Under the pieces are notes generated by a model, which had not been told where the DNA came from, searched no databases, and was given only the letters and a program-made list of their open reading frames with translations. Positions 30,111 through 37,567 of a stretch of 64,000 bases of DNA are shown here, one piece after another (within the stretch, counting starts at the first letter, position 1; every line of letters starts with the position of its first letter). Both the position numbers and the translations under genes were made by a program. Source of the stretch: Streptomyces aureocirculatus (GTDB taxonomy: Bacteria; Actinomycetota; Actinomycetes; Streptomycetales; Streptomycetaceae); the NCBI RefSeq assembly GCF_000720475.1, contig NZ_JOAP01000010.1:1-64000 (forward strand), read 5' to 3'.

Positions 30111-30509
30111 TCAGACCTGTTCGGTCCGGGACCGGGTGTCTTCGGTCCGGGCCCGGGCGTCCTCCGCGTCGGTGGCGCTCCCGGCCGGGGCGGCCTCCTG
30201 TGCCCGTGCGCGCTCGGCGCCCTGGCGGCGGCCCCTGCGCAGCCCGAAGTAGTACGCGAGCACCCCCGCGCCGATGGCTGCCTGGAGGGCGAAGAGCGCG
30301 GACTCGACCTCGCCGGACGGCGGTTCGTACAGCGGTGTGAACCACGGCTCGTAGTCCGGCTCGATCTCGGTGATCGCCGTCTCCGCCTGGGCGTCGGCGC
30401 CGGTGAACGGCTCGTCCTTGTGGTCGCCGAGGCCGAGGGCCAGGGGCAGCACCGCGAGGGCGACGACGATGACGACGAGTAGAATATTGATCTTCGTGTT
30501 CCGGTTCAT
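30111..30509 (-). CDS. cbiN: Cobalt transport accessory protein CbiN
   Basis: 132 residues. CbiN is a small two-helix membrane protein that, with CbiM, captures cobalt. The first helix ILLVVIVVALAVLPLALG is followed by an outward loop with GADAQAETAI and a PWFTPLYEPPSGEVES motif typical of CbiN, then the second helix ALQAAIGAGVLAYYFG. A charged, Ala/Arg/Glu-rich tail of about 35 residues is longer than the usual CbiN. ATG overlaps the cbiM stop by one base. The first codons use rare A/T-ending codons (AAT ATT CTA), unusual for this genome. Confidence 0.92.
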   Translation of the reverse strand: MNRNTKINILLVVIVVALAVLPLALGLGDHKDEPFTGADAQAETAITEIEPDYEPWFTPLYEPPSGEVESALFALQAAIGAGVLAYYFGLRRGRRQGAERARAQEAAPAGSATDAEDARARTEDTRSRTEQV

Positions 30510-31276
30510 CAGGCACTCGCCCCCGTCTCGGACTTCTCGGGCTTCTCGGGGGCCTCGGGGGCCTCGGGTTTCTCGGAGGTCGCCGTCTTCTCCGTACGCG
30601 GCTGCTGCCGCTTGCTCTGCAGGAGCACGCCGAGCCGCGTCAGCTCGCCCTTGCTCGACTGCACGAGCAGGCGCATCACCAGGACGGTGAGCAGGCCCTC
30701 GCTGACGGCGAGGGGGATCTGCGTCACGGCGAAGATGCCGCCGAACTTGCCGAGGGCGCCGAGGAATCCGCTGCCCGGGTCGGGGAAGGCCAGGGCGAGC
30801 TGGACACTGGTGACGCAGTACGTCGACAGGTCGGCGACGAAGGCACCGAAGAACACAGCGACCATGAGCGGCGCTTCGTACCGTTTGAGGAGTTTGTAGA
30901 CGGCGTACCCGGCCCAGGGCCCGATGATCGCCATCGAGAAGACGTTGGCGCCCAGGGTGGTGAGCCCGCCGTGGGCGAGCAGCAGGGCCTGGAAGAGCAA
31001 CGTGATGGTGCCGAGCACCGCCATGATCGGCGGCCGGAACAGGATGGCCCCGAGGCCCGTTCCCGTCGGATGCGAGCAACTGCCCGTCACGGACGGAATC
31101 TTCAGGGCGGACAGAACGAACGTGAAGGCACCCGAGGCCCCCAGGAGCAGTGTGCTCTCCGGGTGTTCCTTGACCTCACGGGTGAGGGAGCGGACTCCGT
31201 GGACGACGAACGGCGCGGACGCTACGCCCCAGGCGATCGCGTGCGCCGGTGGGAGGAAACCCTCGGCTATGTGCAT
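30509..31276 (-). CDS. cbiM: Cobalt ECF transporter S component CbiM
   Basis: 255 residues. Substrate-binding membrane subunit: the N-terminal MHIAEGFLP, whose free amino end and His2 help bind the metal, is diagnostic for CbiM/NikM. His-containing SCSHPTGTG and the [13 protein letters not shown] motif are present, with about six helices. The 40-residue C-terminal tail is a highly charged Glu/Lys/Pro repeat ([13 protein letters not shown]). Cobalt rather than nickel is favoured because a cobalamin riboswitch precedes the gene. First gene of cbiMNQO. Confidence 0.95.
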   Translation of the reverse strand: MHIAEGFLPPAHAIAWGVASAPFVVHGVRSLTREVKEHPESTLLLGASGAFTFVLSALKIPSVTGSCSHPTGTGLGAILFRPPIMAVLGTITLLFQALLLAHGGLTTLGANVFSMAIIGPWAGYAVYKLLKRYEAPLMVAVFFGAFVADLSTYCVTSVQLALAFPDPGSGFLGALGKFGGIFAVTQIPLAVSEGLLTVLVMRLLVQSSKGELTRLGVLLQSKRQQPRTEKTATSEKPEAPEAPEKPEKSETGASA

Positions 31277-31317
31277 GGCTCAGCAGACCCTCTCCAGCAC
31301 CTCGTGGATGGACAACG

Positions 31318-31476
31318 CGCCTTGGCCGGTCTCCTGGCTGACGGGTCGTACCGACCGGACTCCGCCTTCCCGGGCGCGTGTGCGCCCAGTGGCTGCCGTG
31401 AGGCTGGAGCCGGACTTCCCGATCACAGTGGCGAGGGCCGCACCGGCATCACACCGATTTCCCGTTCACCAAGGCG
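31318..31476 (-). promoter_or_regulatory. Cobalamin (AdoCbl) riboswitch upstream of cbiMNQO
   Basis: On the - strand the B12 box reads GTCAGCCAGGAGACCGGCC (31342-31324). It is preceded by GCCACTG-type and GGGAAGTCCGG elements of the core. The ends CGCCTTGG (31476-31469) and CCAAGGCG (31325-31318) pair to close the P1 helix. The switch lies about 40 bases before cbiM and would shut the cobalt importer when adenosylcobalamin is plentiful. Confidence 0.88.
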
Positions 31477-31610
31477 TGGTGACATTAGTGCGCGACAGAG
31501 AAGTCTGACAACTGCGAGCCGGTCGCAGTAGAGGTGCGCGCACGCGCGCGCCGGCTTCGCGTACGCCCCTGGTCAAGCCGCGTCCGCCGGGTTCAGCGGA
31601 TGCGGCGGCT

Positions 31611-32285
31611 TCAGCGGCGGCCCGCGTCCTTCGCCCACAGGGAGCGCACATGACCCAGGTGCCGCATCATGCACTTCTCGGCCCGCTTGGCCTCGCCCGC
31701 GATCATCAGGTCGAGCAGTTCGACGTGCTCCTCGGCGGACGGGATCAGACGGTCGCCCTCGTCCAGGGCGGTCAGGCCGTACAGGCGGGAGCGCTTGCGC
31801 AGGTCGCCGACGGTCTCGACGAGCCGGTCGTTGCCGCCGAGGGCGAGCAGCGAGAGGTGGAAGCGGCGGTCGGCCTCCAGATAGCCGATGAGGTCGTGCT
31901 CGCGGGCGGCCCGCACGATCTCCTCGGCGACCGGTCGCAGCGCCTGGAGGTCCTCGCGGGCGGCGCTGCGTGTGATCCGGCCGACCATCGGCACCTCGAT
32001 GAGCATGCGGATCTCCGAGTACTGGTCGAGGTCGCGTTCGTCGACCTCGGTGACACGGAAGCCCTTGTTCCGGACCGGCTCGACCAGGCCCTCGCGAGCG
32101 AGGTCGAGCATCGCCTCGCGCACGGGCGTCGCGGAGATGCCGAAGTCCTCGGCGAGGCCGGGCGCGGAGTAGACCTGTCCCGGCTGGAGTTCGCCGGAGA
32201 TCAGCGCGGCGCGCAGGGCGTGTGCCACCTGGTCGCGCAGGCGCTCCCGGGTGGTGATGAGGTTGCGCTGCTTGAGGTGCCCCAT
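31611..32285 (-). CDS. GntR-family (FadR/FCD type) regulator of the hydroxyproline locus
   Basis: 224 residues. The N-terminal winged helix (RDQVAHALRAALISGELQPGQVYSAPGLAEDFGISATPVREAMLDLAREGLV) is followed by an FCD ligand domain with metal-binding Asp/His positions (DRRFHLSLL; HVELLDLMIAG; HLGHV). FCD regulators commonly sense small acids or amino-acid derivatives; hydroxyproline or a breakdown product is likely here, since the gene sits at the end of the hydroxyproline gene set on the same strand. ATG at 32285 starts just before the DNA-binding domain; an ATG at 32351 would add 22 residues without family support. Confidence 0.88.
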   Translation of the reverse strand: MGHLKQRNLITTRERLRDQVAHALRAALISGELQPGQVYSAPGLAEDFGISATPVREAMLDLAREGLVEPVRNKGFRVTEVDERDLDQYSEIRMLIEVPMVGRITRSAAREDLQALRPVAEEIVRAAREHDLIGYLEADRRFHLSLLALGGNDRLVETVGDLRKRSRLYGLTALDEGDRLIPSAEEHVELLDLMIAGEAKRAEKCMMRHLGHVRSLWAKDAGRR

Positions 32286-32373
32286 GCCCGTGGTGTTCCC
32301 TTCGTGCCCCGCGCCCCCGTGGCCGAGGGGATCACCAGCGTACAATGTCACGTTGCTTTCCCGGGCGCCTGTG

Positions 32374-32956
32374 TCAGGCCCGCCCGCCGAGTGCCGGGCC
32401 CAGGGTGTAGGTGCGGCCCGATGTGTAGAACTCCAGGGCGGCGCGGCCCTGTTCGCGCGGTCCGTGTCCTGACTCCTTCGTGCCGCCGAACGGCAGGTGG
32501 AAGTCGACGCCGCTGGAGGGCGCGTTGACGCGGATCATGCCGGTGTCCAGGTGGTCGAGGGCACCGAACGCCGTGCGGGCGGCGCCGGGTGAGCAGCAGC
32601 CCGGGACCGGCGGCCGGGTCGTGGACGGCACCGGTCGCCTCGTAGGGCGCCTGGGCGTAGTACCGCCAGATCGCGGCGGTACGGGCGACCTCGGCACGGG
32701 CCTCGGTGACGGGCTTGCCCACTTCGCGCACGGCGAGGTCGGCGAGTTCACCGGCGGCCGCCGCCACGGCGGCGGCGACAGCGGTGAGCGCGGCCGAGCG
32801 GGCCGCGGCACCCCCGCGGTGCCAGTTGGGCTGTGCGTCGCGGGCGCGCTCGACGGTGTCGACGGCGGCGAACGCGCCCGGGGCGGGGGTCTGGACGAGG
32901 AGGTCGTCGGGGTCGGCCGGGTTGCGTGATTCCACCAGGGCCACGGTCGCGGTCAC
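32374..32956 (-). pseudogene. Remnant of an aldehyde dehydrogenase (2-oxoglutarate semialdehyde dehydrogenase step of hydroxyproline breakdown)
   Basis: GTG at 32956 overlaps the epimerase stop (GTGA), as in an intact operon. The N-terminal 120 residues are ALDH-like: ESRNPADPDDLL, VREVGKPVTEARAEVARTAAIWRYYA and GPGLLLTRRRP. There the frame is lost. In another frame the last 70 residues of an ALDH follow: GALDHLDTGMIRVN, FHLPFGGTKESGHGPREQG, YTSGRTYTLGP. About 300 residues between them are missing, including the cofactor-binding core, catalytic Glu and catalytic Cys. The gene therefore cannot make an active enzyme as sequenced. The oxidation step may be supplied by an ALDH elsewhere, or the deletion may be an assembly fault. 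Confidence 0.88.
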
Positions 32957-33957
32957 AGGAGGAAACCTCCGGGGAAGGGGTCGTCGGGGTCGAGGAAGTA
33001 CTGGGCGGTGCCGGTGATCCAGGCACGCCCCGTGATGCGCGGTACGACGGCCGGCACCCCGGCGACCTCGGTCGCCCCGGTGAGGCGGCCGGTGAACCGG
33101 GTGCCGATGAAGGACTCGTTGACGAAGTCCTGGTGCAGGGGCAGTTCGCCCCGGGCGTGCAGTTGCGCCATCCGCGCGGAGGTGCCGGTGCCGCACGGGG
33201 ATCTGTCGAACCAGCCCGGGTGGATCGCCATGGCGTGCCGCGAGTGCCGGGCGTCGGAGCCGGGGGCGGTCAGATAGACGTGCTTGAGCCCGGCGATGTC
33301 GGGCTGCGCGGGGTGGACGGGGCGTTCCGGGGACGCGTTGATCGCCTCCATGATCGCCAGTCCGGCCGCGAGCAGATCGTTCTTGTGGGCGCGGTCGAAC
33401 GGCAGCCCCAGCGCGTCGAGGTGCACGAACGCGTAGAAGTTCCCGCCGAACGCCAGGTCGTAGGTGACCGTGCCGTGCCCGGGCACCTCCACCTTGTGGT
33501 CGAGGCCCGCGCAGAAAGCGGGCACGTTGGTGAGGGTGGCCGCCTTCGCGACGCCGTCCTCGACCTGTACGTCGACGGTGACGAGGCCTGCGGGCGTGTC
33601 GAGGCGGACGGTGGTGACCGGTTCGGTGACGGCGACCATGCCGGTCTCGACCAGGACGGTGGCCACGCCCAGGGTGCCGTGCCCGCACATCGGGAGCAGG
33701 CCGGAGACCTCGATGTACAGCACGCCGTAGTCGGCGTCGGGGCGGGTGGGCGGCTGGAGGACGGCGCCGCTCATGGCGGCGTGTCCGCGCGGCTCGTACA
33801 TGAGCAGGGTGCGCAGGTCGTCCCGGTGCTCGATGAAGTGCAGCCGGCGCTCGGCCATGGTGGCGCCGGGGAGCACCCCGACGCCGCCGGTGATGACGCG
33901 GGTGGGCATGCCCTCGGTGTGCGAGTCGACGGCGTGGTAGACGTGGCGGGTACGCAT
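32953..33957 (-). CDS. 4-hydroxyproline 2-epimerase (proline racemase family)
   Basis: 334 residues. Cofactor-free racemase that turns trans-4-hydroxy-L-proline into cis-4-hydroxy-D-proline by two catalytic Cys. Both are present: PMCGHGT near residue 90 and SPCGTGTSA near residue 253, which separates it from the Thr/Cys type that dehydrates 3-hydroxyproline. DSHTEGMPTRV at the start and PVHPAQPD also fit the family. ATG at 33957 is one base after the stop of the deaminase gene; its own stop overlaps the ALDH remnant. Together with dehydrogenase, deaminase and ALDH it forms the standard bacterial hydroxyproline pathway. Confidence 0.93.
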   Translation of the reverse strand: MRTRHVYHAVDSHTEGMPTRVITGGVGVLPGATMAERRLHFIEHRDDLRTLLMYEPRGHAAMSGAVLQPPTRPDADYGVLYIEVSGLLPMCGHGTLGVATVLVETGMVAVTEPVTTVRLDTPAGLVTVDVQVEDGVAKAATLTNVPAFCAGLDHKVEVPGHGTVTYDLAFGGNFYAFVHLDALGLPFDRAHKNDLLAAGLAIMEAINASPERPVHPAQPDIAGLKHVYLTAPGSDARHSRHAMAIHPGWFDRSPCGTGTSARMAQLHARGELPLHQDFVNESFIGTRFTGRLTGATEVAGVPAVVPRITGRAWITGTAQYFLDPDDPFPGGFLL

Positions 33958-33958
33958 G

Positions 33959-34891
33959 TCAGCGGTGCCCTTCGGCCAGGGCCTTCTCGGTGGCCGAGCG
34001 GACGGCCGACTCCGCTGCTCCCGTGAGCGGGGCGCGGGGCGGGCGGGTCGGGCCGCCGCGCCGTCCGACGATGTCCATGGACAGCTTGATCGCCTGCACG
34101 AACTCCGTCCTGGAGTCCCACCGCAGCAGCGGGTGCAGGGTTTTGTAGAGCGGCAGGGCCCGCTTCAGGTCGCCGTCGACGGCCGCGTGGTACAGCTCGG
34201 CGCAGGTGGCGGGGAACGCGTTCGGGTATCCGGCGATCCAGCCGACGGCACCGGCGACGGCGAGTTCGAGGAGTACGTCGTCCGCGCCGATCAACAGGTC
34301 CAGTTCGGGGGCGAGTTCGGCGATCTCGTACGCCCGGCGCACGTCGCCGCTGAACTCCTTGACTGCCACGATGCTGTTGTCGGCGTGCAGTTGGGCGAGC
34401 AGGTCAGGGGTGAGGTCCACTTTCGTGTCGATGGGGTTGTTGTAGCCGACGACCGGCACGCCTGCCCGCGCGACCTCGGCGTAGTGGGACCGGACGGCCC
34501 CGGCGCCGGCCCGGAAGGCGTTCGGCGGCAGCAACAGGACGCTGCCGCAGCCCTCTTCGGCCGCGTGCTCGGCCCAGCGGCGTGCTTCCGCGCTGCCGTA
34601 CGCACCGACTCCGGGCATCACCCGGGCGCCGTCACCCGCCGCCTCGACGGCGGTGCGCACGACGCGGGCGCGCTCCTCGTCGGTGAGGGTCTGGTACTCG
34701 CCGAGCGAGCCGTTGGGAACGACGCCGTCGCAGCCGCTGTCGATGAGCCCGCGGACGTGCTCGGCGTAGGCGTCGTGGTCCACCGAGAGGTCGGCGCGCA
34801 GTGGCAGCGCGGTGGCGACCATGATGCCGCGCCAGGGGCGCTCGGGGTGCCAGGTGGCGCCGGGGGGGCTGGGGGCGGCATGGGCGGTCAT
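33959..34891 (-). CDS. DapA-family deaminase (1-pyrroline-4-hydroxy-2-carboxylate deaminase)
   Basis: 310 residues, a DHDPS/NAL-type TIM barrel. The Schiff-base Lys lies in IVAVKEFSGD and the catalytic Tyr in PVVGYNNP; VVPNGSLGEYQTLT corresponds to the family's GTTGE strand. In the hydroxyproline pathway this family deaminates pyrroline-4-hydroxy-2-carboxylate to 2-oxoglutarate semialdehyde. ATG at 34891 was chosen for its GAAGGGACC ribosome site. The frame stays open upstream only because it runs through the tandem repeat at 34905-35155. Assignment to the deaminase rather than another DapA homologue rests on the flanking epimerase and D-hydroxyproline dehydrogenase genes. Confidence 0.88.
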   Translation of the reverse strand: MTAHAAPSPPGATWHPERPWRGIMVATALPLRADLSVDHDAYAEHVRGLIDSGCDGVVPNGSLGEYQTLTDEERARVVRTAVEAAGDGARVMPGVGAYGSAEARRWAEHAAEEGCGSVLLLPPNAFRAGAGAVRSHYAEVARAGVPVVGYNNPIDTKVDLTPDLLAQLHADNSIVAVKEFSGDVRRAYEIAELAPELDLLIGADDVLLELAVAGAVGWIAGYPNAFPATCAELYHAAVDGDLKRALPLYKTLHPLLRWDSRTEFVQAIKLSMDIVGRRGGPTRPPRAPLTGAAESAVRSATEKALAEGHR

Positions 34892-34904
34892 GGAGGTCCC
34901 TTCG

Positions 34905-35155
34905 GTGGGTGCGATCTGGGAGGCGTGATCTGGGGGGATCTGTGGGAGGTGTGAGGCGTGGCTTGTGGGGTGCGGCCTGTGGGGGGCGATCGGTGGGGCG
35001 TGGCTTGTGGGGTGCGGCCTGTGGGGGGCGTGACCTGTGGGGTGTGATCGGTGGGGTGCGGCCTGTGAGGGGCGTGACCTGTGGGGTGCGGCCTGTGGGG
35101 TGCGGCCTGTGGGGTGCGGCCTGTGGGGCGTGACCTGTGGGGTGCGGCCTGTCAC
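34905..35155. repeat. Tandem repeat of about 15-bp units between dehydrogenase and deaminase genes
   Basis: Fourteen or more degenerate copies of a TGTGGGGTGCGGCC-like unit fill the whole gap between the two genes. Purine-rich G runs on the + strand. No gene is seen; the region could carry the deaminase promoter or vary in length between strains. Confidence 0.9.
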
Positions 35156-36742
35156 CTACTCGGGGTGGGGCTCGTCCTCGGCCGGGAGTCCGTCGGGGCG
35201 GAGTGCCGCGAGCGCCGCCAGTGATACGGGGGCGGCCAGCGGTCGGCGTTCCGGCGCGGGCGGCGGCGCCTCGCCCGCGCTCTCCGTCCCGGCGCGGGAC
35301 GCGAGGCAGGTCACGGCCGCCCCGCACATCCGGCCCTGGCACCAGCCCATGCCGGCGCGGGTGAGGAGCTTGACGGTACGGGCGTCACGGGCGCCGTAGT
35401 CGCGGACGGCCTCACGGACGGCGCCCGCGGTGACCTCCTCGCAGCGGCACACGTCTGTCGCGTCGTCCAGCCACTCGGTCCAGTCGCGTCCGGGCGCGTG
35501 CGCGCGGGCCATGGCGGTCGCGAAGGCCCGCATCCGGGCGCGGCGGCGCCGCAGCGCGCGGGCGCGGCTCCCCCGGAGGTGGGTTTCCTGCCCGCGTACC
35601 CGGGCGGCCGCCGCGATCCCCGCCAGCTCCCCCTCCACCCGGGCGAGTTGGGCGCCGCCGACACCGCCGGTCTCGCCCGCCGCCCACAGCCCCCGTACCG
35701 AGGTCTCCTGGAACGCGTCGACGACGAGGGCGTACGCGCCGTCGTCGGTGCGCCGGGTCGCGCAGCCGATGCCGGTGGCGAGTTCGATCTGCGGGACGAG
35801 TCCGTGCCCCACCGCGAGCGCGTCGCAGTCGATCCGCCCGGCCGTCGCGGGCAGCGGCCGCCAGTCGCGGTCGAGACGGCAGACCGTCACGCCCTCCACC
35901 CGGTCGCGGCCGTGGACTTCGGTGACGGCGCTGCGGGTACGCAGGGGGATCCGGTGCCGCAGCAGGGCCGCGCCGTACGTCGCGGCCTCGGCGAGTTTGC
36001 GGGGGTTCGCGGCGAGGGCCGCGGGGCTTCGGGCGTAGCGGAGGTAGCCGGAGGCCTCGACGACGGCGGGTACGCGGGCGCCCGCGGCGGCGAGCGAGGC
36101 CGCGACGGCGGGGAGGAGCGGTCCGCTGCCCGCCACCACGATCCGCCGCCCCGGCAGTGCGAGGCCGGACTTCAGCATGGCCTGGGCGCCGCCCGCGCCC
36201 ACCACGCCCGGCAGCGTCCAGTGGGGGAAGGGCAGTTGCCGTTCGCCGGCGCCGGTGGCGAACAGGACCGTGCGGGCCCGTACGCACACGGGTCGCTCGC
36301 CGTCGCCGTCCGCGCCGGTGACGGCGTGCACGGCCCACAGCTCCCCGTCGCGCGCGAGCGTCCACACGTGGTGCCCGGCGAGATGGACGACGCCGCTGTC
36401 CGCCAGTTCGCGGCGCAGTCCGGCGAAGGCGTCCCAGTCGTGGTGCAGGGCCTCGGGCCGGACGGCCCCGAGGGCGGGGGCGGGGTGCCGGTAGAACTGG
36501 CCGCCGACCTCACCGGAGGAGTCCAGCAGGGCGACGCGGAGCCCGAGCCGATCGGCGACGACGGCACCCGCGAGCCCGGCCGATCCGGCGCCGATCACTG
36601 CCAGGTCGTAGGTCACGGCGTGGGTGTCGCCGGGCGGCACGGTCTCGGCACCGCCGCGCGGCACGGCGCGCTCGTGGGGCGGCACGGTCTCGGCACCGTC
36701 GCGTGGCACGGCGCGGGCCTCCTCAGACGGCGAGTCCGGCAT
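35156..36742 (-). CDS. D-hydroxyproline dehydrogenase, large FAD/NAD(P)-type subunit (alpha-like)
   Basis: 528 residues. FAD-binding VIGAGSAGLAG near residue 48 and a second dinucleotide fold (RIVVAGSGPLLPAVAASL) mark a pyridine-nucleotide-disulphide-type oxidoreductase. The C-terminus has a BFD-like [2Fe-2S] site: VCRCEEV and WCQGRMCG. This architecture matches the alpha subunit of heteromeric D-hydroxyproline/opine-type dehydrogenases, which work with a small [2Fe-2S] subunit and a DadA-like beta subunit, both encoded just upstream. The ATG at 36742 has a strong GGAGGGG site and overlaps the [2Fe-2S] gene by 20 bases. The first 43 residues contain a duplicated AVPRxGAETVPP unit and look disordered. 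Confidence 0.88.
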   Translation of the reverse strand: MPDSPSEEARAVPRDGAETVPPHERAVPRGGAETVPPGDTHAVTYDLAVIGAGSAGLAGAVVADRLGLRVALLDSSGEVGGQFYRHPAPALGAVRPEALHHDWDAFAGLRRELADSGVVHLAGHHVWTLARDGELWAVHAVTGADGDGERPVCVRARTVLFATGAGERQLPFPHWTLPGVVGAGGAQAMLKSGLALPGRRIVVAGSGPLLPAVAASLAAAGARVPAVVEASGYLRYARSPAALAANPRKLAEAATYGAALLRHRIPLRTRSAVTEVHGRDRVEGVTVCRLDRDWRPLPATAGRIDCDALAVGHGLVPQIELATGIGCATRRTDDGAYALVVDAFQETSVRGLWAAGETGGVGGAQLARVEGELAGIAAAARVRGQETHLRGSRARALRRRRARMRAFATAMARAHAPGRDWTEWLDDATDVCRCEEVTAGAVREAVRDYGARDARTVKLLTRAGMGWCQGRMCGAAVTCLASRAGTESAGEAPPPAPERRPLAAPVSLAALAALRPDGLPAEDEPHPE

Positions 36743-37043
36743 GCCCCTCCCCCTCCTGCGTCGTGATCGCGTCGCCGGGCCGGGCGGGTACGAGGCAGGC
36801 CCTGCGGTTGGGGCGGCCGTTGATGGTCGCGAGGCAGTCGTAGCACTGCCCGATGCCGCAGAAGGCACCGCGCGGGCGGCCGCCGACCCGGGTGGTGCGC
36901 CAGGCGAGGACACCGGCCGACCAGAGGGCGGCGGCGACGGACTGGCCGGGCAGCGCGCTGAGCGTCCGGCCGTCGAAGGTGATCTCGAAGGCGCTCTCGG
37001 TGGCCGCGCCCACGAGAGCGGCGGGGCTGCGGTGACGCGTCAT
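36723..37043 (-). CDS. D-hydroxyproline dehydrogenase, small [2Fe-2S] subunit (gamma-like)
   Basis: 106 residues, a ferredoxin-like plug. Cysteines in CGIGQCYDC plus a later RRACLVPARPGD place the [2Fe-2S] cluster; FDGRTLSALPGQSVAAAL is the usual fold start. Such subunits form the electron bridge between the two flavin subunits. ATG at 37043 has a GGAAGGAA ribosome site; the frame is open much further upstream but only through repeats. The gene overlaps the large-subunit gene by 20 bases, so the two are coupled. The DadA-like beta subunit lies upstream across a 524-base repeat region. Confidence 0.9.
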   Translation of the reverse strand: MTRHRSPAALVGAATESAFEITFDGRTLSALPGQSVAAALWSAGVLAWRTTRVGGRPRGAFCGIGQCYDCLATINGRPNRRACLVPARPGDAITTQEGEGHAGLAV

Positions 37044-37059
37044 GACGCGGTTCCTTCCG

Positions 37060-37567
37060 GAGGTGTCGGCAGGTACGGGCTCCGGGCCGGGCCCCGGAAG
37101 CGGGCGCGCGGTCGGCGCGCGTCGGGGGCAGGGCCAGGTTCCGGGGCAGGCACCGGGAGCGGGCCTGCTCGCGGTCGGCGCGCGTCCGGGACCGGACCCT
37201 GGGCAGGCACCAGGACCGGGCCCACTCACGGCCGGCACGCGCCCGGGACCAGCACCGCGAGCGGACCCACTCACCGTCAGCGCGCATCCGGGACCAGACC
37301 CTCGGCAGGCACCAGGACCGGGCCCACTCACGGCCGGCACGCGCCCGCCGGGCCCGGGACAGGCACCGGAAGCGGGCTCGCTCGCCGCCGGCACGCGTCC
37401 GGAACAAGGACGCGGACCGGGGCAGACACCCGGAGCGGGTCCGCCCGGCGGCGTCGGCAAGCGTCCGGGCCCGGGGCCGAGCCAGGCACCAGGAACGGGC
37501 CCGCTCGCCGTCAGCAAGCGTCCGGGGCAGGGACCGGGCCAGGCACCGGAAGCGGGCCCGCTCGGCG
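37060..37567. repeat. Degenerate minisatellite region between the DadA-like and [2Fe-2S] genes
   Basis: About 510 bases of imperfect 45-66 bp units, with CCCACTCAC-type blocks at 37221, 37266 and 37323 and recurring GGCACCAGGACCGGG and GCACGCGTCCGG blocks. Several frames are open on both strands because of the composition, but none shows protein homology, so I call it non-coding. Confidence 0.85.

Noticed and set aside
34905..35155. CRISPR array
   Set aside because: Units are about 15 bp and abut directly, with no unique spacers and no cas genes nearby.
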